Shown one piece after another: positions 43,201-58,301 of a DNA stretch of 64,000 nucleotides. How positions within the stretch are numbered: the first letter of the stretch is position 1; the number at the start of each line of letters is the position of its first letter. The position numbers and the translations under genes were made by a program. The notes beneath the pieces were generated by a model. It was not told the DNA's origin and ran no database searches. It saw only the letters and a list, made by a program, of their open reading frames with translations. The stretch lies in NCBI GenBank assembly GCA_034769895.1, contig CM068373.1, forward strand, positions 24,166,620 to 24,230,619, written 5' to 3'. Origin of the DNA: Magicicada septendecula. Taxonomy: Eukaryota; Arthropoda; Insecta; Hemiptera; Cicadidae.

Positions 43201-46195
43201 TTCTTTTCTTCTCCTCAGATTGCTACGTCGAATCCAAACATCTTCACAAACGGGACAATCTGACTGGCGCGTACACGCTGTCCTACAGCTCTCTCCTCAA
43301 CGCAGATATTGGTAGGCTTGCAGTTTCTTTCCTTCTCCTCAGATTGCTACGTCGAATCCAAACATCTTCACGAACGGGACAATCTGAATGGCACGCAAAC
43401 GCTGTCCTACAGCTATATTCTTCTTCTTCTTCTTCTTCTTTTTTCTTTCTCCTCACATTGCTACGTCTAATCCAAACACCTTCACGAACGGGACAAACTG
43501 ATTGGCGCGTACACGCTGTACTAGAGGTATATACTTCTCCTTCTTCTTTTTTTTTCTTCTCCTCAGATTGCTAATTCGAATCCAAACATCTTCACAAACG
43601 GCACAATCTGATTGGCGCTTACACGTTGTCTTACAGCTCTCTCCTCAACCCAGATATTGGTAGGCTTGCAGTTTCTTTTCTTCTCCTCAGATTGCTATGT
43701 GGAATCCAAACATCTTCACAAACGGGACTATCTGATTGGCGCGTACACGCTGTCCTACAGCCCTCTTCTCAACCCAGATATTGGTAGGCTTGCAGTTTCT
43801 TTTCTTCTCCTCAGATTGCTATGTGGAATCCAAACATCTTCACAAACGGGACTATCTGATTGGCGCGTACACGCTGTCCTACAGCTCTCTCCTCAACCCA
43901 GATATTGGTAGGCTTGCAGTTTCTTTCCTTCTCCTCAGATTGCTACGTCGAATCCAAACATCTTCACGAACGGGACAATCTGAATGGCGCGCAAACGCTG
44001 TCCTACAGCTATATTCTTCTTCTTCTTCTTCTTTTTTCTTTCTCCTCACATTGCTACGTCTAATCCAAACACCTTCACGAACGGGACAAACTGATTGGCG
44101 CGTACACGCTGTACTAGAGCTATATACTTCTCCTTCTTCTTTTTTTTTTCTTCTCCTCAGATTGCTAATTCGAATCCAAACATCTCCACAAACGGCACAA
44201 TCTGATTGGCGCTTACACGTTGTCTTACAGCTCTCTCCTCAACCCAGATATTGGTAGGCTTGCAGTTTCTTTTCTTCTCCTCAGATTGCTATGTGGAATC
44301 CAAACATCTTCACAAACGGGACTATCTGATTGGCGCGTACACGCTGTCCTACAGCCCTCTTCTCAACCCAGATATTGGTAGGCTTGCAGTTTCTTTTCTT
44401 CTCCTCAGATTGCTAAGTGGAATCCAAACATCTTCACAAACGGGACTATCTGATTGGCGCGCAAACGCTGTCCTACAGCCCTCTTCTCAACCCAGATATT
44501 GGTAGGCTTGCAGTTTCTTTCCTTCTCCTCAGATTGCTACGTCGAATCCAAACATCTTCACAAACGGGACAATCTGAATGGCGCGCAAACGCTGTCCTAC
44601 AGCTATATACTTCTTCTTCTTCTTCTTCTTCTTTTTTCTTTCTCCTCACATTGCTACGTCTAATCCAAACACCTTCACGAACGGGACAAACTGATTGGCT
44701 CGTACACGTTGTCTTACAGCCCTCTTCTCAACCCAGATATTGGTAGGCTTGCAGTTTCTTTTCTTCTCCTCAGATTGCTATGTGGAATCCAAACACCTTC
44801 ACGAACGGCACAATCTGATTGGCGCGTACACGCTGTCCTACAGCCCTCTTCTCAACCCAGATATTGGTAGGCTTGCAGTTTCTTTTCTTCTCCTCAGATT
44901 GCTACGTCAAATCCAAACATCTTCACAAACGGCACAATCTGATTGGCGCGTACACGCTGTCCTACAGCCCTCTTCTCAACCCAGATATTGGTAGGCTTGC
45001 AATTTCTTTTCTTCTCCTCAGATTGCTATGTGGAATCCAAACATCTTCACAAACGGGACTATCTGATTGGCGCGTACACGCTGTCCTACAGCCCTCTTCT
45101 CAACCAAGATATTGGTAGGCTTGCAATTTCTTTTCTTCTCCTCAGATTGCTATGTGGAATCCAAACATCTTCACAAACGGGACTATCTGATTGGCGCGTA
45201 CACGCTGTCCTACAGCCCTCTTCTCAACCCAGATATTGGTAGGCTTGCAGTTTCTTTCCTTCTCCTCAGATTGCTACGTCGAATCCAAACATCTTCACAA
45301 ACGGGACAAACTGATTGGCGCGTACACGCTGTACTAGAGCTATATACTTCTCCTTCTTCTTTTTTTCTTCTTCTCCTCAGATTGCTGATTCGAATCCAAA
45401 CATCTTCACAAACGGCACAATCTGATTGGCGCTTACAAGTTGTCTTACAGCTCTCTCCTCAACCCAGATATTGGTAGGTTTGCAGTTTCTTTTCTTCTCC
45501 TCAGATTGCTATGTGGAATCCAAACATCTTCACAAACGGGACTATCTGATTGGCGCGTACTCGCTGTCCTACAGCCCTCTTCTCAACCCAGATTTTGGTA
45601 GGCTTGCAGTTTCTTTTCTTCTCCTCAGATTGCTATGTGGAATCCAAACACCTTCACAAACGGGACTATCTGATTGGCGCGTACACGCTGTCCTACAGCC
45701 CTCTTCTCAACCCAGATATTGGTAGGCTTGCAGTTTCTTTTCTTCTCCTCAGATTGCTACGTCGAATCCAAACATCTTCACAAACGGGACAATCTGACTG
45801 GCGCGTACACGCTGTCCTACAGCTCTCTCCTCAACGCAGATATTGGTAGGCTTGCTGTTTCTTTCCTTCTCCTCAGATTGCTACGTCGAATCCAAACATC
45901 TTCACGAACGGGACAATCTGAATGGCGCGCAAACGCTGTCCTACAGCTATATTCTTCTTCTTCTTCTTCTTTTTTCTTTCTCCTCACATTGCTACGTCTA
46001 ATCCAAACACCGTCACGAACGGGACAAACTGATTGGTGCGTACACGCTGTACTAGAGCTATATACTTCTCCTTCTTCTTTTTTTTTTCTTCTCCTCAGAT
46101 TGCTGATTCGAATCCAAACATCTTCACAAACGGCACAATCTGATTGGCGCTTACACGTTGTCTTACAGCTCTCTCCTCAACCCAGATATTGGTAG
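40252..46195 (+). repeat. higher-order direct repeat of ~3.36 kb inside the array
   Basis: The monomer order and variants from 40252 onward recur from 43612 onward at an offset of 3360 bp (3363 after a 3-bp TTC difference near 41250/44610), and after 45067 at 3487 bp because one 124-bp monomer was added. Further partial copies occur near 46268 and 48308-50240. Confidence 0.8.
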
Positions 46196-49100
46196 GCTTG
46201 CAGTTTCTTTTCTTCTCCTCAGATTGCTAATTCGAATCCAAACATCTCCACAAACGGCACAATCTGATTGGCGCTTACACGTTGTCTTACAGCTCTCTCC
46301 TCAACCCAGATATTGGTAGGCTTGCAGTTTCTTTTCTTCTCCTCAGATTGCTATGTGGAATCCAAACATCTTCACAAACGGGACTATCTGATTGGCGCGT
46401 ACACGCTGTCCTACAGCCCTCTTCTCAACCCAGATATTGGTAGGCTTGCAGTTTCTTTTCTTCTCCTCAGATTGCTAAGTGGAATCCAAACATCTTCACA
46501 AACGGGACTATCTGATTGGCGCGCAAACGCTGTCCTACAGCCCTCTTCTCAACCCAGATATTGGTAGGCTTGCAGTTTCTTTCCTTCTCCTCAGATTGCT
46601 ACGTCGAATCCAAACATCTTCACAAACGGGACAATCTGAATGGCGCGCAAACGCTGTCCTACAGCTATATTCTTCTTCTTCTTCTTCTTCTTTTTTCTTT
46701 CTCCTCACATTGCTACGTCTAATCCAAACACCTTCACGAACGGGACAAACTGATTGGCTCGTACACGTTGTCTTACAGCCCTCTTCTCAACCCAGATATT
46801 GGTAGGCTTGCAGTTTCTTTTCTTCTCCTCAGATTGCTATGTGGAATTCAAACACCTTCACGAACGGCACAATCTGATTGGCGCGTACACGCTGTCCTAC
46901 AGCCCTCTTCTCAACCCAGATATTGGTAGGCTTGCAGTTTCTTTTCTTCTTCTCAGATTGCTACGTCAAATCCAAACATCTTCACAAACGGCACAATCTG
47001 ATTGGCGCGTACACGCTGTCCTACAGCCCTCTTCTCAACCCAGATATTGGTAGGCTTGCAATTTCTTTTCTTCTCCTCAGATTGCTATGTGGAATCCAAA
47101 CATCTTCACAAACGGCACAATCTGATTGGCGCGTACACGCTGTCCTACAGCCCTCTTCTCAACCCAGATATTGGTAGGCTTGCAATTTCTTTTCTTCTCC
47201 TCAGATTGCTATGTGGAATCCAAACATCTTCACAAACGGGACTATCTGACTGGCGCGTACACGCTGTCCTACAGCTCTCTCCTCAACGCAGATATTGGTA
47301 GGCTTGCAGTTTCTTTCCTTCTCCTCAGATTGCTACGTCGAATCCAAACATCTTCACGAACGGGACAATCTGAATGGCGCGCAAACGCTGTCCTACAGCT
47401 ATTTTCTTCTTCTTCTTTTTTCTTTCTCCTCACATTGCTACGTCTAATCCAAACACCTTCACGAACGGGACAAACTGATTGGCGCGTACACGCTGTACTA
47501 GAGCTATATACTTCTCCTTCTTCTTTTTTTTTTCTTCTCCTCAGATTGCTAATTCGAATCCAAACATCTTCACAAACGGCACAATCTGATTGGCGCTTAC
47601 ACGTTGTCTTACAGCTCTCTCCTCAACCCAGATATTGGTAGGCTTGCAGTTTCTTTTCTTCTCCTCAGATTGCTATGTGGAATCCAAACATCTTCACAAA
47701 CGGGACAACCTGATTGGCGCGTACACGCTGTCCTACAGCCCTCTTCTCAACCCAGATATTGGTAGGCTTGCAGTTTCTTTTCTTCTCCTCAGATTGCTAT
47801 GTGGAATCCAAACATCTTCACAAACGGCACAATCTGATTGGCGCTTACACGTTGCCTTACAGCTCTCTCCTCAACCCAGATATTGGTAGGTTTGCAGTTT
47901 CTTTTCTTCTCCGCAGATTGCTACGTCGAATCCAAACATCTTCACAAACGGGACAATCTGACTGGCGCGTACACGCTGTCCTACAGCCCTCTTCTCAACC
48001 CAGATATTGGTAGGCTTGCAGTTTCTTTCCTTCTCCTCAGATTGCTACGTCGAATCCAAACATCTTTACGAACGGGACAATCTGAATGGCGCGCAAACGC
48101 TGTCCTACAGCTATATTCTTCTTCTTCTTCTTCTTTTTTCTTTCTCCTCACATTGCTACGTCTAATCCAAACACCTTCACGAACGGGACAAACTGATTGG
48201 CGCGTACACGCTGTACTAGAGCTATATACTTCTCCTTCTTCTTTTTTTTTTCTTCTCCTCAGATTGCTAATTCGAATCCAAACATCTTCACAAACGGCAC
48301 AATCTGATTGGCGCTTACACGTTGTCTTACAGCTCTCTCCTCAACCCAGATATTATTAGGCTTGCAGTTTCTTTCCTTCTCCTCAGATTGCTATGTCAAA
48401 TCCAAACATCTTCACAAACGGGACTATCTGATTGGCGCGCAAACGCTGTCCTACAGCCCTCTTCTCAACCCAGATATTGGTAGGCTTGCAGTTTCTTTCC
48501 TTCTCCTCAGATTGCTACGTCGAATCCAAACATCTCTACAAACGGGACAATCTGAATGGCGCGCAAACGCTGTCCTACAGCTATATTCTTCTTCTTCTTC
48601 TTCTTTTTTCTTTCTCCTCACATTGCTACGTCTAATCCAAACACCTTCACGAACGGGACAAACTGATTGGCTCGTACACGTTGTCTTACAGCCCTCTTCT
48701 CAACCCAGATATTGGTAGGCTTGCAGTTTCTTTTCTTCTCCTCAGATTGCTATGTGGAATCCAAACACCTTCACGAACGGCACAATCTGATTGGCGCGTA
48801 CACGCTGTCCTACAGCCCTCTTTTCAACCCAGATATTGGTAGGCTTGCAGTTTCTTTTCTTCTCCTCAGATTGCTACGTCAAATCCAAACATCTTCACAA
48901 ACGGCACAATCTGATTGGCGCGTACACGCTGTCCTACAGCCCTCTTCTCAACCCAGATATTGGTAGGCTTGCAATTTCTTTTCTTCTCCTCAGATTGCTA
49001 TGTGGAATCCAAACATCTTCACAAACGGGACTATCTGATTGGCGCGTACACGCTGTCCTACAGCCCTCTTCTCAACCCAGATATTGGTAGGCTTGCAATT

Positions 49101-51914
49101 TCTTTTCTTCTCCTCAGATTGCTATGTGGAATCCAAACATCTTCACAAACGGGACTATCTGATTGGCGCGTACACGCTGTCCTACAGCCCTCTTCTCAAC
49201 CCAGATATTGGTAGGCTTGCAGTTTCTTTCCTTCTCCTCAGATTGCTACGTCGAATCCAAACATCTTCACAAACGGGACAAACTGATTGGCGCGTACACG
49301 CTGTACTAGAGCTATATACTTCTCCTTCTTCTTTTTTTCTTCTTCTCCTCAGACTGCTGATTCGAATCCAAACATCTTCACAAACGGCACAATCTGATTG
49401 GCGCTTACACGTTGTCTTACAGCTCTCTCCTCAACCCAGATATTGGTAGGCTTGCAGTTTCTTTTCTTCTCCTCAGATTGCTATGTGGAATCCAAACATC
49501 TTCACAAACGGGACTATCTGATTGGCGCGTACTCGCGGTCCTACAGCCCACTTCTCAACCCAGATATTGGTAGGCTTGCAGTTTCTTTTCTTCTCCTCAG
49601 ATTGCTATGTGGAATCCAAACATCTTCACAAACGGGACTATCTGATTGGCGCGTACACGCTGCCCTACAGCCCTCTTCTCAACCCAGATATTGGTAGGCT
49701 TGCAGTTTCTTTTCTTCTCCTCAGATTGCTACGTCGAATCCAAACATCTTCACAAACGGGACAATCTGACTGGCGCGTACACGCTGTCCTACAGCTCTCT
49801 CCTCAACGCAGATATTGGTAGGCTTGCAGTTTCTTTCCTTCTCCTCAGATTGCTACGTCGAATCCAAACATCTTCACGAACGGGACAATCTGAATGGCGC
49901 GCAAACGCTTTCCTACAGCTATATTCTTCTTCTTCTTCTTCTTTTTTCTTTCTCCTCACATTGCTACGTCTAATCCAATCACCTTCACGAACGGGACAAA
50001 CTGATTGGTGCGTACACGCTGTACTAGAGCTATATACTTCTCCTTCTTCTCTTTTTTTTCTTCTCCTCAGATTGCTAATTCGAATCCAAACATCTTCACA
50101 AACGGCACAATCTGATTGGCGCTTACACGTTGTCTTACAGCTCTCTCCTCAACCCAGATATTGGTAGGCTTGCAGTTTCTTTTCTTCTCCTCAGATTGCT
50201 ATGTGGAATCCAAACATCTTCACAAACGGGACTATCTGATTGGCGCGTACACGCTGTCCTACAGCCCTCTTCTCAACCCAGATATTGGTAGGCTTGCAGT
50301 TTCTTTTCTTCTCCTCAGATTGCTATGTGGAATCCAAACATCTTCACAAACGGGACTATCTGATTGGCGCGTACAGGCTGTCCTACAGCTCTCTCCTCAA
50401 TCCAGATATTGGTAGGCTTGCAGTTTCTTTCCTTCTCCTCAGATTGCTACGTCGAATCCAAACATCTTCACGAACGGGACAATCTGAATGGCGCGCAAAC
50501 GCTGTCCTACAGCTATTTTCTTCTTCTTCTTCTTCTTTTTTCTTTCTCCTCACATTGCTACGTCTAATCCAAACACCTTCACGAACGGGACAAACTGATT
50601 GGCGCGTACACGCTGTACTAGAGCTATATACTTCTCCTTCTTCTTTTTTTTTTCATCTCCTCAGATTGCTAATTCGAATCCAAACATCTTCACAAACGGC
50701 ACAATCTGATTGGCGCATACACGTTGTCTTACAGCTCTCTCCTCAACCCAGATATAGGTAGGCTTGCAGTTTCTTTTCTTCTCCTCAGATTGCTATGTGG
50801 AATCCAAACATCTTCACAAACGGGACTATCTGATTGGCGCGTACACGCTGTCCTACAGCCCTCTTCTCAACCCAGATATTGGTAGGCTTGCAGTTTCTTT
50901 TCTTCTCCTCAGATTGCTATGTGGAATCCAGACATCTTCACAAACGGGACTATCTGATTGGCGCGTACACGCTGTCCTACAGCCCTCTTCTCAACCCAGA
51001 TATTGGTAGGCTTACAGTTTCTTTTCTTCTCCTCAGATTGCTACGGTGAATCCAAACATCTTCACAAACGGGACAATCTGACTGGCGCGTACACGCTGTC
51101 ATACAGCTCTCTCCTCAACCCAGATATTGGTAGGCTTGCAGTTTCTTTCCTTCTCCTCAGATTGCTACGTCGAATCCAAACATCTTCACGAACGGGACAA
51201 TCTGAATGGCGCGCAAACGCTGTCCTACAGCTATATTCTTCTTCTTCTTCTTCTTTTTTCTTTCTCCTCACATTGCTACGTCTAATCCAAACACCTTCAC
51301 GAACGGGACAAACTGATTGGCGCGTACACGCTGTACTAGAGCTATATACTTCTCCTTCTTCTTTTTTTTTTCTTCTCCTCAGATTGCTAATTCGAATCCA
51401 AACATCTTCACAAACGGCACAATCTGATTGGCGCTTACACGTTGTCTTACAGCTCTCTCCTCAACCCAGATATTGGTAGGCTTGCAGTTTCTTTTCTTCT
51501 CCTCAGATTTCTATGTAGAATCCAAACATCTTCACAAACGGGACTATCTGATTGGCGCGTACACGCTGTCCTACAGCCCTCTCCTCAACCCAGATATTGG
51601 TAGGATTGCATTTTCTTTTCTTCTCCACAGATTGCTACGTCGAATCCAAACATCTTCACAAACGGGACAATCTGACTGGCGCGTACACGCTGTCCTACAG
51701 CTCTCTCCTCAACCCATATATTGGTAGGCTTGCAGTTTCTTTCCTTCTCCTCAGATTGCTACGTCAAATCCAAACATCTTCACAAACGGGACAATCTGAA
51801 TGGCGCGCAAACGCTTTCCTACAGCTATATTCTTCTTCTTCTTCTTCTTCTTCTTCTTCTTTTTTCTTTCTCCTCACATTGCTGCGTCTAATCCAAACAT
51901 CTTCACGAACGGGA

Positions 51915-54345
51915 CAAACTGATTGGCGCGTACACGCTGTACTAGAGCTATATACTTCTCCTTCTTCTTTTTTTTTTCTTCTCCTCAGATTGCTAATTCG
52001 AATCCAAACATCTTCACAAACGGCACAATCTGATTGGCGCTTACACGTTGTCTTACAGCTCTCTCCTCAACCCAGATATTGGTAGGCTTGCAGTTTCTTT
52101 TCTTCTCCTCAGATTGCTATGTAGAATCCAAACATCTTCACAAACGGGACTATCTGATTGGCGCGTACACGCTGTCCTACAGCCCTCTTCTCAACCCAGA
52201 TATTGGTAGGCTTGCAGTTTCTTTTCTTCTCCTCAGATTGCTACGTCGAATCCAAACATCTTCACAAACGGGACAATCTGACTGGCGCGTACACGCTGTC
52301 CTACAGCTTTCTCCTCAACCCAGATATTGGTAGGCTTGCAGTTTCTTTCCTTCTCCTCAGATTGCTATGTCAAATCCAAACATCTTCACAAACGGGACAA
52401 TCTGAATGGCGCGCAAACGCTGTCCTACAGCTATATTCTTCTTCTTCTTCTTCTTTTTTCTTTCTCCTCACATTGCTACGTCTAATCCAAACATCTTCAC
52501 GAACGGGACAAACTGATTGGCGCGTACACGCTGTACTAGAGCTATATACTTATCCTTCTTCTTTTTTTTTTCTTCTCCTCAGCTTGCTAATTCGAATCCA
52601 AACATCTTCACAAACGGCACAATCTGATTGGCGCTTACACGTTGTCTTACAGCTCTCTCCTCAACCCAGATATTGGTAGGCTTGCAGTTTCTTTCCTTCT
52701 CCTCAGATTGCTATGTCAAATCCAAACATCTTCACAAACGGGACAATCTGAATGGCGCGCAAACGCTGTCCTACAGCTATATTCTTCTTCTTCTTCTTCT
52801 TTTTTCTTTCTCCTCACATTGCTACGTCTAATCCAAACATCTTCACGAACGGGACAAACTGATTGGCGCGTACACGCTGTACTAGAGCTATATACTTATC
52901 CTTCTTCTTTTTTTTTTCTTCTCCTCAGATTGCTAATTCGAATCCAAACATCTTCACAAACGGCACAATCTGATTGGCGCTTACACGTTGTCTTACAGCT
53001 CTCTCCTCAACGCAGATATTGGTAGGCTTGCAGTTTCTTTTCTTCTCCTCAGATTGCTATGTCGAATCCAAACATCTTCACAAACGGGACTATCTGATTG
53101 GCGCGTACACGCTGTCCTACAGCCCTCTTCTCAACCCAGATATTGGTAGGCTGGCAGTTTCTTTTCTTCTCCTCAGATTATTATGTGGAATCCAAACATC
53201 TTCACAAACGGGACTATCTGATTGGCGTGTACACGCTGTCCTACAGCCCTCTTCTCAACCCAGATATTGGTAGGCTTGCAGTTTCTTTTCTTCTCCTCAG
53301 ATTGCTACGTCGAATCCAAACATCTTCACAAACGGGACAATCTGACTGGCGCGCACACGCTGTCCTACAGCTCTCTCCTCAACCCAGATATTGGTAGGCT
53401 TGCAGTTTCTTTCCTTCTCCTCAGATTGCTACGTCGAATCCAAACATCTTCACAAACGGGACAATCTGAATGGCCCGCAAACGCTGTCCTACAGCTATAT
53501 TCTTCTTCTTCTTCTTCTTTTTTCTTTCTCCTCACATTGCTACGTCTAATCCAAACACCTTCACGAACGGGACAAACTGATTGGCGCGTACACGCTGTAC
53601 TAGAGCTATATACTTCTCCTTCTTCTTTTTTTTTTCTTCTCCTCAGATTGCTAATTCGAATCCAAACATCTTCACAAACGGCACAATCTGATTGGCGCTT
53701 ACACGTTGTCTTACAGCTTTCTCCTCAACCCAGATATTGGTAGGCTTGCAGTTTCTTTTCTTCTCCTCAGATTGCTATGTGGAATCCAAACATCTTCACA
53801 AACGGGACAATCTGATTGGCGCGCAAACGCTGTCCTACAGCTATATTCATCTTCTTCTTTTTTCTTTCTCCTCACATTGCTACGTCTAATCCAAACATCT
53901 TCACGAACGGGACAAACTGATTGGCGCGTACACGCTGTACTAGAGCTATATACTTCTCCTTCTTCTTTTTTTTTCTTCTCCTCAGATTGCTAATTCGAAT
54001 ACAAACATCTTCACGAACGGGACAAACTGATTGGCGCGCACACGCTGTCCTACAGCTATATTCTTCTTCTTCTTCTTTTTCTTCTTCTTCTTCTTCTTCT
54101 TCTTCTTCTTCTTCTTCTTCTTCTTCTTCTTCTTCTTCTTCTTCTTCTTCTTCTTCTTCTCTCCTTATTTTTCCTTCTCCTCAGATTGCTACGTCGAATC
54201 CAAACATCTTCACAAACGGGACAATCTGACTGGCGCGTACACGCTGTCCTACAGCTCTCTCCTCAACCCAGATATTGGTAGGCTTGCAGTTTCTTTCTTT
54301 CTCCTCACATTGCTACGTCGAATCCAAACATCTTCACGAACGGGA
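51915..54345 (+). repeat. 2.43-kb higher-order duplication, copy 1
   Basis: Matches 54346-56788 monomer by monomer at an offset of 2431 bp, including private variants such as the ATTATTATGTGG monomer start at 53178 and 55609. It ends after a long TTC expansion at 54060-54161. Confidence 0.9.
54060..54161 (+). repeat. (TTC)n expansion 2
   Basis: About 33 TTC triplets with one TTTTTC interruption near 54077, in a monomer with the same diagnostic variants as expansion 1. Confidence 0.95.
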
Positions 54346-56788
54346 CAAACTGATTGGCGCGTACACGCTGTACTAGAGCTATATACTTCTCCTTCTTCTT
54401 TTTTTTTTCTTCTCCTCAGATTGCTAATTCGAATCCAAACATCTTCACAAACGGCACAATCTGATTGGCGCTTACACGTTGTCTTACAGCTCTCTCCTCA
54501 ACCCAGATATTGGTAGGCTTGCAGTTTCTTTTCTTCTCCTCAGATTGCTATGTAGAATCCAAACATCTTCACAAACGGGACTATCTGATTGGCGCGTACA
54601 CGCTGTCCTACAGCCCTCTTCTCAACCCAGATATTGGTAGGCTTGCAGTTTCTTTTCTTCTCCTCAGATTGCTACGTCGAATCCAAACATCTTCACAAAC
54701 GGGACAATCTGACTGGCGCGTACACGCTGTCCTACAGCTTTCTCCTCAACCCAGATATTGGTAGGCTTGCAGTTTCTTTCCTTCTCCTCAGATTGCTATG
54801 TCAAATCCAAACATCTTCACAAACGGGACAATCTGAATGGCGCGCAAACGCTGTCCTACAGCTATATTCTTCTTCTTCTTCTTCTTTTTTCTTTCTCCTC
54901 ACATTGCTACGTCTAATCCAAACATCTTCACGAACGGGACAAACTGATTGGCGCGTACACGCTGTACTAGAGCTATATACTTATCCTTCTTCTTTTTTTT
55001 TTCTTCTCCTCAGCTTGCTAATTCGAATCCAAACATCTTCACAAACGGCACAATCTGATTGGCGCTTACACGTTGTCTTACAGCTCTCTCCTCAACCCAG
55101 ATATTGGTAGGCTTGCAGTTTCTTTCCTTCTCCTCAGATTGCTATGTCAAATCCAAACATCTTCACAAACGGGACAATCTGAATGGCGCGCAAACGCTGT
55201 CCTACAGCTATATTCTTCTTCTTCTTCTTCTTTTTTCTTTCTCCTCACATTGCTACGTCTAATCCAAACATCTTCACGAACGGGACAAACTGATTGGCGC
55301 GTACACGCTGTACTAGAGCTATATACTTATCCTTCTTCTTTTTTTTTTCTTCTCCTCAGATTGCTAATTCGAATCCAAACATCTTCACAAACGGCACAAT
55401 CTGATTGGCGCTTACACGTTGTCTTACAGCTCTCTCCTCAACGCAGATATTGGTAGGCTTGCAGTTTCTTTTCTTCTCCTCAGATTGCTATGTCGAATCC
55501 AAACATCTTCACAAACGGGACTATCTGATTGGCGCGTACACGCTGTCCTACAGCCCTCTTCTCAACCCAGATATTGGTAGGCTGGCAGTTTCTTTTCTTC
55601 TCCTCAGATTATTATGTGGAATCCAAACATCTTCACAAACGGGACTATCTGATTGGCGTGTACACGCTGTCCTACAGCCCTCTTCTCAACCCAGATATTG
55701 GTAGGCTTGCAGTTTCTTTTCTTCTCCTCAGATTGCTACGTCGAATCCAAACATCTTCACAAACGGGACAATCTGACTGGCGCGCACACGCTGTCCTACA
55801 GCTCTCTCCTCAACCCAGATATTGGTAGGCTTGCAGTTTCTTTCCTTCTCCTCAGATTGCTACGTCGAATCCAAACATCTTCACAAACGGGACAATCTGA
55901 ATGGCCCGCAAACGCTGTCCTACAGCTATATTCTTCTTCTTCTTCTTCTTTTTTCTTTCTCCTCACATTGCTACGTCTAATCCAAACACCTTCACGAACG
56001 GGACAAACTGATTGGCGCGTACACGCTGTACTAGAGCTATATACTTCTCCTTCTTCTTTTTTTTTTCTTCTCCTCAGATTGCTAATTCGAATCCAAACAT
56101 CTTCACAAACGGCACAATCTGATTGGCGCTTACACGTTGTCTTACAGCTTTCTCCTCAACCCAGATATTGGTAGGCTTGCAGTTTCTTTTCTTCTCCTCA
56201 GATTGCTATGTGGAATCCAAACATCTTCACAAACGGGACAATCTGATTGGCGCGCAAACGCTGTCCTACAGCTATATTCATCTTCTTCTTTTTTCTTTCT
56301 CCTCACATTGCTACGTCTAATCCAAACATCTTCACGAACGGGACAAACTGATTGGCGCGTACACGCTGTACTAGAGCTATATACTTCTCCTTCTTCTTTT
56401 TTTTTCTTCTCCTCAGATTGCTAATTCGAATACAAACATCTTCACGAACGGGACAAACTGATTGGCGCGCACACGCTGTCCTACAGCTATATTCTTCTTC
56501 TTCTTCTTTTTCTTCTTCTTCTTCTTCTTCTTCTTCTTCTTCTTCTTCTTCTTCTTCTTCTTCTTCTTCTTCTTCTTCTTCTTCTTCTTCTTCTTCTTCT
56601 CTCCTTATTTTTCCTTCTCCTCAGATTGCTACGTCGAATCCAAACATCTTCACAAACGGGACAATCTGACTGGCGCGTACACGCTGTCCTACAGCTCTCT
56701 CCTCAACCCAGATATTGGTAGGCTTGCAGTTTCTTTCTTTCTCCTCACATTGCTACGTCGAATCCAAACATCTTCACGAACGGGACAA
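54346..56788 (+). repeat. 2.43-kb higher-order duplication, copy 2
   Basis: Tandem copy of 51915-54345. Its TTC tract (56492-56601) is nine bases longer; otherwise I saw no difference in the stretches compared, so the duplication is very recent or homogenised. Confidence 0.9.
56492..56601 (+). repeat. (TTC)n expansion 3
   Basis: Same interruption as expansion 2 and three more triplets. Confidence 0.95.
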
Positions 56789-58213
56789 TCTGAATGGGGC
56801 GCAAACGCTGTCCTACAGCTATATTCTTCTTCTTCTTCTTCTTTTTTCTTTCTCCTCACATTGCTACGTCTAATCCAAACATCTTCACGAACGGGACAAA
56901 CTGATTGGCGCGTACACGCTGTACTAGAGCTATATACTTCTCCTTCTTCTTTTTTTTTCTTCTCCTCAGATTGCTAATTCGAATCCAAACATCTTCACAA
57001 ACGGCACAATCTGATTGGTGCTTACACGTTGTCTTACAGCTCTCTCCTCAACCCAGATATTGGTAGGCATGCAGTTTCTTTTCTTCTCCTCAGATTGCTA
57101 TGTGGAATCCAAACATCTTCACAAACGGGACAATCTGACTGGCGCGTACACGCTGTCCTACAGCCCTCTTCTCAACCCAGATATTGGTAGGCTTGCAGTT
57201 TCTTTCTTTCTCCTCAGATTGCTACGTCAAATCCAAACATCTTCACAAACGGGACAATCTGAATGGCGCGCAAACGCTGTCCTACAGCTATATTCTTCTT
57301 CTTCTTCTTCTTCTTTCTTTCTCCTCACATTGCTACGTCTCATCCAAACATCTTCACGAACGGGACAAACTGATTGGCGCGTACACGCTGTCCTACAGCC
57401 CTCTTCTCAACCCAGATATTGGTAGGCTTGCAGTTTCTTTCCTTCTCCTCAGATTGCTACGTCAAATCCAAACATCTTCACAAACGGGACAATCTGAATG
57501 GCGCGCAAACGCTGTCCTACAGCTATATTCTTCTTCTTCTTCTTCTTTTTTCTTTCTCCTCACATTGCTACGTCTAATCCAAACATCTTCACGAACGGGA
57601 CAAACTGATTGGCGCGTACACGCTGTACTAGAGCTATATACTTCTCCTTCTTCTTTTTTTTTTCTTCTCCTCAGATTGCTAATTCGAATCCAAACATCTT
57701 CACAAACGGCACAATCTGATTGGCGCTTACACGTTGTCTTACAGCTCTCTCCTCAACCCAGATATTGGTAGGCTTGCAGTTTCTTTTCTTCTCCTCAGAT
57801 AGCTATGTCGAATCCAAACATCTTCACAAACGGGACTATCTGATTGGCGCGTACACACTGTCCTACAGCCCTCTTCTCAACCCAGATATTGGTAGGCTTG
57901 CAGTTTCTTTCCTTCTCCTCAGATTGCTATGTCAAATCCAAACATCTTCACAAACGGGACAATCTGATTGGCGCGCAAACGCTGTCCTACAGCTATATTC
58001 ATCTTCTTCTTTTTTCTTTCTCCTCACATTGCTACGTCTAATCCAAACATCTTCACGAACGGGACAAACTGATTGGCGCGTACACGCTGTACTAGAGCTA
58101 TATACTTCTCCTTCTTCTTTTTTTTTTCTTCTCCTCAGATTGCTAATTCGAATACAAACATCTTCACGAACGGGACAAACTGATTGGCGCGCACACGCTG
58201 TCCTACAGCTATA

Positions 58214-58301
58214 TTCTTCTTCTTCTTCTTCTTCTTCTTCTTCTTCTTCTTCTTCTTCTTCTTCTTCTTCTTCTTCTTCTTCTTCTTCTTCTTCTTCTTC
58301 T
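58214..58301 (+). repeat. (TTC)n expansion 4
   Basis: About 29 uninterrupted TTC triplets in the same monomer type. Confidence 0.95.
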
